Assembly: GCA_019671135.1 (NCBI GenBank)
Contig: JAHRHY010000001.1
Coordinates: 2,170,001 to 2,234,000 of the forward strand
DNA: 64,000 nucleotides
Direction: 5' to 3'
Source: Linnemannia hyalina
Taxonomy: Eukaryota; Mortierellomycota; Mortierellomycetes; Mortierellales; Mortierellaceae
Positions 58,901 to 64,000 of the stretch are shown in pieces (position 1 is the first letter of the stretch; every line of letters starts with the position of its first letter). The notes beneath the pieces are model-generated. The model did not search any database, was not told where the DNA came from, and saw nothing but the letters and a program-made list of their open reading frames with translations. Made by a program: the position numbers and the translations under genes.

Positions 58901-61373
58901 CTAAAATGCGTCAACTTCCTTCTGGGACAGATAGTAAAACGGAATGAAGTTTACGCGTCCTGATTCCCATGCCTATAAAAAAGATGACGACGTAACCGCG
59001 ACAAAAGTTAGTAAATGCCCAACAAACAAGAACATGATCCGATAGCAACAGAAAAAGGAAGGCGCGTAAATGAAATGGAAACGTACGACGGTGAGAAGAG
59101 ATCCTCCGCGGTAGTTGTTTGCAAACGACATGGCGCTGGCCTTGGGCTCGCGACCGCGCGAGCCTTCATCTTCGTCGTCTCCATCATCGTTCCAGCCAGG
59201 TCCTTGAATAAATCCTGTCAACAGGAAGATATCCAAGTCCGTCAACATAGCTCCCGTAGGCCGAACCAGTACCACGCCCAACAAGTCTGTATCCCTGAAC
59301 CGAACAATCAATCGCTCGCCATTAGGATCCAGCGCCAGCTCCTCAATAGGACCAAATTCAGACATCTCGGACAACGACCGTCCACCAAACCGGCCCAAAA
59401 GTGTGCTTTCCTTGTCCTGCTTGGGCGAGACATCGGTGTACTCCAACGACAACCTGGCGTGATTGAGAGGGATCCAGTTCAACTCGCCACCACGCTTTTC
59501 CAAATGGATTGCCCGAATGAGATCGTCACCCTGCAGGGCAAACAAGACGTTGTGGCTGTCGGGTGTCCAGCAGGCAGACTGGATCGCGCCCTTCAAATCC
59601 TTGATCTGGATATAGTTCCACGTCGCCACGGTGTAGATCCGTACAACCTCCGACTGATGTGCTACGAGCAAGTATTCACCGCTGGGGGACCAACTCATGC
59701 AACAAACGGTTGGTCCGAAATGGCCCTCCTCGTGTATTGGCTTTGGAACCTTGTTCAGATTGGGCGAGGTCACTGACTGGAGCGCGTCCTTGATGTTCGA
59801 CATGGTCTCCATGAACGATTCCACACTCCGGATAAACTTTGGTGGGGTAAACCGCAAGTTCAACCTCAACTCTGTGACCCTCTTCGTGGCGGTCTCACGG
59901 ATGTAGACAGTTGACGAGTGTGCAGATCCAATCGCCAACAGTTCTCCTCGGGGGTCCCAAGCCATTTGATCGACACCCCGCAGCTCCTTAAAGCGGTTAA
60001 TCCCGACCCAGGCGGTATCTCTGCCATGGTTATCCGCAGCCGTTTTGGAATTGAACGTCTGGCTTAACAACTCAGAGGGTCGATCCTTGGCAGGATTAAA
60101 TTCCGTCCGTCCAGAGCCGGTTTCTGCACGAGAGTGATCCCGGTAGACGTTCCAAAGCGCCACACCGTCCCGACACCCGATCGCCAATACAACACCAGAC
60201 ATAGGCTTCCACTCCAGACTTGAGATTTTCGACTGTGCCGGGTGTGATAGTCCACAAGAGTACCACGATTCGACCGACAGATCATAGACCCAGACAGAGT
60301 CGTTCCAGAGAGCAATCGCGAGCAGAGGTTGTTGAGGGTGCCAGGCGACCTTGCGGATCAGAAGTTTGGCGAGTTTGTCGTGCCGCACAATTGTGTTATA
60401 TGTTCCTGCCAGTGCCTAAATCCATTCAGTATGAAGGATCGTGACGAATGTCGTTAGCTCGTTGTGGTATTGACGTTGGCTTGTTCACAAAAACAACGAC
60501 GCGTGTCTGATCTCCTGCTTGATTGGCATATCCTTACGTTGTAGACATCCCACGCTTTTTTCAACACTGTTCCTGCCGCGTTAGTGATCTCATCGATGTC
60601 CCTATTGTGAAAGCGATAGCAAAGTACAGTCAATGTCAGCAAACAAAAGTCACGAATGGAAAATAGTAGCAATTGTGCAAGTCAACTATCCAGATTTAAA
60701 ATGGTGTTGGGGTTTCCATACCACTGCTTGCTGAGCTCTTCGATTTTATCCAGAATGGGCTGAGGGATGATTCCCGAAGCCGACGCCATAGTATCTTCAA
60801 AGAAATCCTCCAGCGACTCGCTGGCTTTGCTATGGTGAGGAATATGTGCGTTCCTTGATGGCATTGCCAACGCCGCCCTCAGTTCTCCCTATCAGTTTGA
60901 AGAAGCAATAAAAAAGGTGTTAGTTGCTTATTTTCTTTTGTGAAGGTCTCCTGAATTCACGTTTCTAATAATCCATACGAAAGTCCAAGAGTTGCATACA
61001 TGTTTCTTGATGAACTGCTTCAGCTTTGGGTCCTCGGGTCCACAGACGTGTACTATTGTAGTAAAGAGCGCCAAAAGAGTTAGGTTTGTTGTTGACTTGT
61101 GCATGTCTCACAACCAGTTGCAGAGGCGTGAAGGTCGTTGTTCATAAACAATGCGTTTTTTACCTAAGGAAGAGTTGGATTCTCCGATGGTGACATGACC
61201 CTTTGGCGGTACCCTCAGAGATTCTAGACGATGGATTCCAGACAACAGTTGTAGCAATGCGTGGTCAGTGACCTAACGTTGTTGATCTTGTGTGCTTTTT
61301 GAATACGCTGTGCAGAGTGCTTGTTGTTGTTTGGCCTTATGTCCTCACCGGTGTAGTTAGCAACGCGATGCAT
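58901..61373 (-). CDS. AAAS: Aladin (AAAS) WD40 nucleoporin
   Basis: Scaffold-associated nuclear pore protein. Exons are 61373-61349, 61223-61164, 61052-61000, 60888-60722, 60601-60538, 60415-59087 and 58972-58901, giving 589 residues. WD40 blades are clear: VAWHPQQPLLAIALWNDSVW, KISSLEWKPMSGVVLAIGC, VDQMAWDPRGELLAIGSAHS, VCCMSWSPSGEYLLVAHQ and SACWTPDSHNVLFALQGDD. The C-terminal WESGRVNFIPFYY matches the Aladin ending (GRVSFIPLYF type). The short 5' exons were placed by phase: the 25-nt first exon ends ACC-G with GTGAGG and joins the TAG acceptor before 61223 to restore ESLRVPPKG; the fourth exon ends TG with GTATGG. N-terminal exons are less certain than the WD40 body. Divergent from the thioesterase gene (246 bp). 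Confidence 0.92.
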
Positions 61374-61619
61374 CGTTTTTTTTGCTTCTATTTTTCTTCC
61401 TGACGATGGCGCGAGAGTGGGTGAGGTTTGCTGATCCTTGTTGGTGGCGACTCGAGTTTGGTGTGTGGATGGTTGCTGAAAAAAGAAGCGTGCGATCTCT
61501 TTTCATGTTTGCCCAGAAGCCCAACTGTGACGCGGTTTTCCGCTACCATTTTATTTCAACGTTGTCCACTCCACTTTTCATTCATTCACCCAACCGACTG
61601 ACCAACACTCTTTGCAGCA

Positions 61620-62420
61620 ATGGCACCCATCCACAGACTCGCTCAACTGACTCATGCCCTCAGAGCGCCCGCCGCCAGTCTCTCACTTCTCACCACCACT
61701 ACAGCCACCAATGCAACAGCAGCACCCACCACCGCCCTTCTCGCCCGCAACCTAACCTCGGCTACCTCTGCCCCTTCCCCACTTCTCGAGAAAACTGCTA
61801 TTGTCACCAATAGGGACAGGGCCTTCTACCCCTACTCAATCGATATCCAATCGCGCTGGGCCGATAACGACCAATACGGCCACATGAACAACGCCCACTA
61901 CTACGCCCTCTTCGACACCGTCATCAACACCTTTCTCATCCAAGAGACCGGCCTCGACCCGCACGACCAGAATCAAGGGAACGCCATTGGGGTCGTTGCC
62001 GAGTCTGGTTGCAAATACTTCAACTCAGTCTCCTTCCCGGACATGATTGAGGCTCGACTTGCGGTTATTAAACTGGGGAAGACCAGTGTTGTCTACCAAG
62101 TCGGGATCTTCAAGAAGCTAGCCCCTTCTTCAACCGATGCCGAAGATGTTGTTACTAGCGCGGCTAGTGCAAGGACGAGGCGGTCAACGACAACCCCCTC
62201 TGCGGTCGGAGTCTTTTCCAGGGCTGCAACAGCGGTTTCAGGTCCTGTACTGACAACGGCTGAGGAGGTAAGGAAGGAGTTCCCCGCGAGTCAATTGTTG
62301 GGCGATGTGGCGGCGACGGGACATTTCTGTCATGTCTTTGTGGACAAGGTCAGTCGTCGCCCTATCCCGATCCCTGCCAAGATCCGCGCCGGACTCGAGC
62401 TCCTCCAAGTCACCCCTTAG
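61620..62420 (+). CDS. Hotdog-fold acyl-CoA thioesterase (4HBT superfamily), probably mitochondrial
   Basis: Hydrolyses thioesters, probably of acyl-CoAs; the substrate is not predictable. It is a single exon of 266 residues. The N-terminal 60 residues are Ala/Thr/Ser/Leu-rich with few acids (MAPIHRLAQLTHALRAPAAS), consistent with a mitochondrial presequence. The hotdog signature is SRWADNDQYGHMNNAHYYAL (79-98), with Asp82/Asp84 region and HMNN as in 4-hydroxybenzoyl-CoA thioesterase relatives. KYFNSVSFPDMIEARLAVIK and GKTSVVYQVGIFKK follow. A Ser/Thr/Ala-rich insertion of about 60 residues (about 172-232) precedes the last strand (ATGHFCHVFVDK). CTTTGCAG just before the start could be an acceptor of a 5' UTR intron. 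Confidence 0.88.
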   Translation: MAPIHRLAQLTHALRAPAASLSLLTTTTATNATAAPTTALLARNLTSATSAPSPLLEKTAIVTNRDRAFYPYSIDIQSRWADNDQYGHMNNAHYYALFDTVINTFLIQETGLDPHDQNQGNAIGVVAESGCKYFNSVSFPDMIEARLAVIKLGKTSVVYQVGIFKKLAPSSTDAEDVVTSAASARTRRSTTTPSAVGVFSRAATAVSGPVLTTAEEVRKEFPASQLLGDVAATGHFCHVFVDKVSRRPIPIPAKIRAGLELLQVTP

Positions 62421-64000
62421 ACCCCACAACAAAAAACATAATCCTTGCATTAAATATTGAAAAAACGAAACGAATCGTAAGCATATATATCTCTTTTTTT
62501 TTTGCCTCGGTAGATCCGAAGCTTGCCATTCCTTCAGGACGAAAGAAAGGCGCGTGCAAATGAGAAGAGACTAAGCGCAAGAAATAAAAAAGGAGGAGTA
62601 AAAAAGGATAGGGTTGGAAGGAGTGGAGGAACGCATCCGTCTACACCTTTTGTTCTCGATTTTCTTTGTTGCCAAACCTTTTTTTTTTGGTGAGTCGAAA
62701 GAAGGTTGTGAACAGGCGATCGAACTCGGTCCACCGAGAACGCGCGCGATTGGTTAGGATGAGAAGAACCGGTGAGGGACCTGTGAGGGTCACTTTTTAA
62801 TCAATCCACAACCGAAAAAGACAACGAAACCATACACAGACACCGAGGGCGAGGCACAAGGAACAAGCCCCAAGCGAGTAAGGAAGGAAAGAGAATGAGC
62901 AGAAAAACGAAGAAAGAAAAGAAAAGTAGAAGTGGCAACCTTGACCCCACAGTTTGCCTCTTTTGACAAACAACATTCATCGCTAAACAACAACAAAAGT
63001 AAACAATCAAGAAGGGGCTTTTCGTTTATCTCATTTCTTTCGTCGATGGCTGGTTGTTGCCTGCATGTCCGAATATTGGTTGTGGCACGGTGGCGGAGAA
63101 GATTTTTTTTTCTTTGTTTGCATTAACATATGACAATCAAGAAAGCCAAATGTTCCAGTTTGAGTGGTGCCCCCCTCATCACCCCTTGCGCTTCGATTCT
63201 CCGTACCCCACCTTTCCCTTCGCCCTTTTATGTTCTTTGACAGTGCATAATGAGAACAAGGGAGCAGCGAAAAACAAGAACCCTATGCGCAGGAGGAATC
63301 CCTGGCTAGAAAAAAAAAAAAGAGAGAGAGAGTGACGAAAATAACAAATCTCGATAAGGTGACACATACATGGTCAAATAAGGAATGAGTGATGATGATA
63401 GAAGAAGCAGTGCCCGGAGCGGGCTTTATTACTGACAGGGGGAAAGGATTAAAGGAGAAGGAAGGGAAGGGCGATGATTGGTCGGGAATAGTCATCCGGG
63501 ATACAAAATAACAAAAAAAACAACGCACACGATAAAAGATGGCCGACAACAATAACAAAAAAAAGACGAGAGGAGTGAGAAGTGGTGAGTGGCATTGTCA
63601 GTGACAATGGCAATGATGGTAATAGAAGAGGTGACCCATGGTTCTGTACGTTACCACGTCTGTTCAATAATCACCAAGATAGAAGGAATGACTCCTTTGT
63701 CAGGAACCAAGGCAAAAAAAAAAGTCACTGATCGAGCCTGGGCTGGATTCGGTTTGGAGTTCCATCAATTTTCATAAAAGAAATAATACGGAAAAGGGAA
63801 CGTTTGATATGGCTATAAAAAAGGAGGGCTGATCTCTTTCTTTCTTTCCTTTCTTCTTCCTTCCTTCCTTCTTCCTTCTCTTCTCTTCCTCTTTTCTTTC
63901 TTCTTCACCCTTTCCACCATCCACATATCGTCCCTTCTCATTTGACTATCCCCTTGAGCGGCAACATCGTACACCTTTGCACCTTTTTTTTTTAATATTT
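62421..64000. other. Non-coding right end of the window
   Basis: No supported gene. Purine-rich and AT-rich tracts with short frames; CT-rich from about 63830 to the end, possibly the leader of a + strand gene beyond the window. Confidence 0.5.

Noticed and set aside
60682..60721. Extension of the fourth Aladin exon to NPNTILNLDS
   Set aside because: No GT donor of the required phase occurs there, while GTATGG after 60722 restores the frame exactly.
1..64000. CRISPR arrays, bacterial operons, prophage or viral insertions
   Set aside because: None seen. Tandem repeats present are microsatellites or two- to three-copy minisatellites without regular unique spacers, and all recognised genes are eukaryotic with introns except the single-exon thioesterase.

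Overview
The window looks like nuclear DNA of a filamentous early-diverging fungus. Genes carry short GT...AG introns whose acceptors read mostly TAG, with a few CAG, and coding third positions are rich in C and G. Gene content is fungal: chitin synthase, a Zn2Cys6 regulator, a velvet factor and an Spt23/Mga2-type factor. Protein style and intron density suggest Mucoromycota, most likely Mortierellomycotina. That placement is an inference and was not tested by any search.

Layout. 1-2250 (-): 5' part of a class IV-like chitin synthase running off the left edge. 2251-7956: AT/GA-rich non-coding DNA. 7957-8630 (+): ubiquitin-like/eS31 fusion. 9367-10705 (+): OPA3-like. 10706-15789: non-coding, ending in a long CT-rich leader. 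15790-20322 (+): Zn2Cys6 transcription factor. 20323-23700: mostly non-coding, with a decayed gene at about 22.2-23.05 kb. 23.75-26.59 kb and 47.03-49.91 kb: two arms of a large inverted duplication, each carrying one tRNA-Pro(UGG). Between the arms: chromate transporter (+), mitochondrial ferredoxin (-), velvet factor (+), octanoyltransferase (-), a 1807-residue Spt23/Mga2-like protein fused to PH/LRR-like sequence (+), and a foldback/MITE-like element at about 46.26-46.88 kb. 50.9-62.4 kb is a compact housekeeping cluster: UBR7/Mlo2-like (+), PET117 (-), TOE1-like nuclease (-), ATG14-like (+), Aladin nucleoporin (-), hotdog thioesterase (+). 62.4-64 kb is non-coding.

The genes do not form one pathway. 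Several products act in mitochondria (OPA3-like, YAH1-type ferredoxin, lipoate octanoyltransferase, PET117, probably the thioesterase). Ferredoxin supplies electrons for Fe-S clusters, and octanoyltransferase starts lipoate synthesis, whose next enzyme is itself an Fe-S protein. Genes with regulatory or cell-wall roles have long upstream non-coding DNA (5.7 kb shared upstream of the chitin synthase, 5.1 kb for the Zn2Cys6 factor, 2.8 kb for velvet), whereas the 51-62 kb cluster has 126-630 bp gaps with convergent and divergent pairs. The most unusual observations are the Spt23/Mga2-PH-LRR fusion, the strongly diverged ubiquitin moiety of the eS31 precursor, and the tRNA-bearing inverted duplication with a near-identical core and eroded edges.

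All multi-exon models were built by hand from splice signals, reading phase and family conservation. None was checked with transcripts or database searches.
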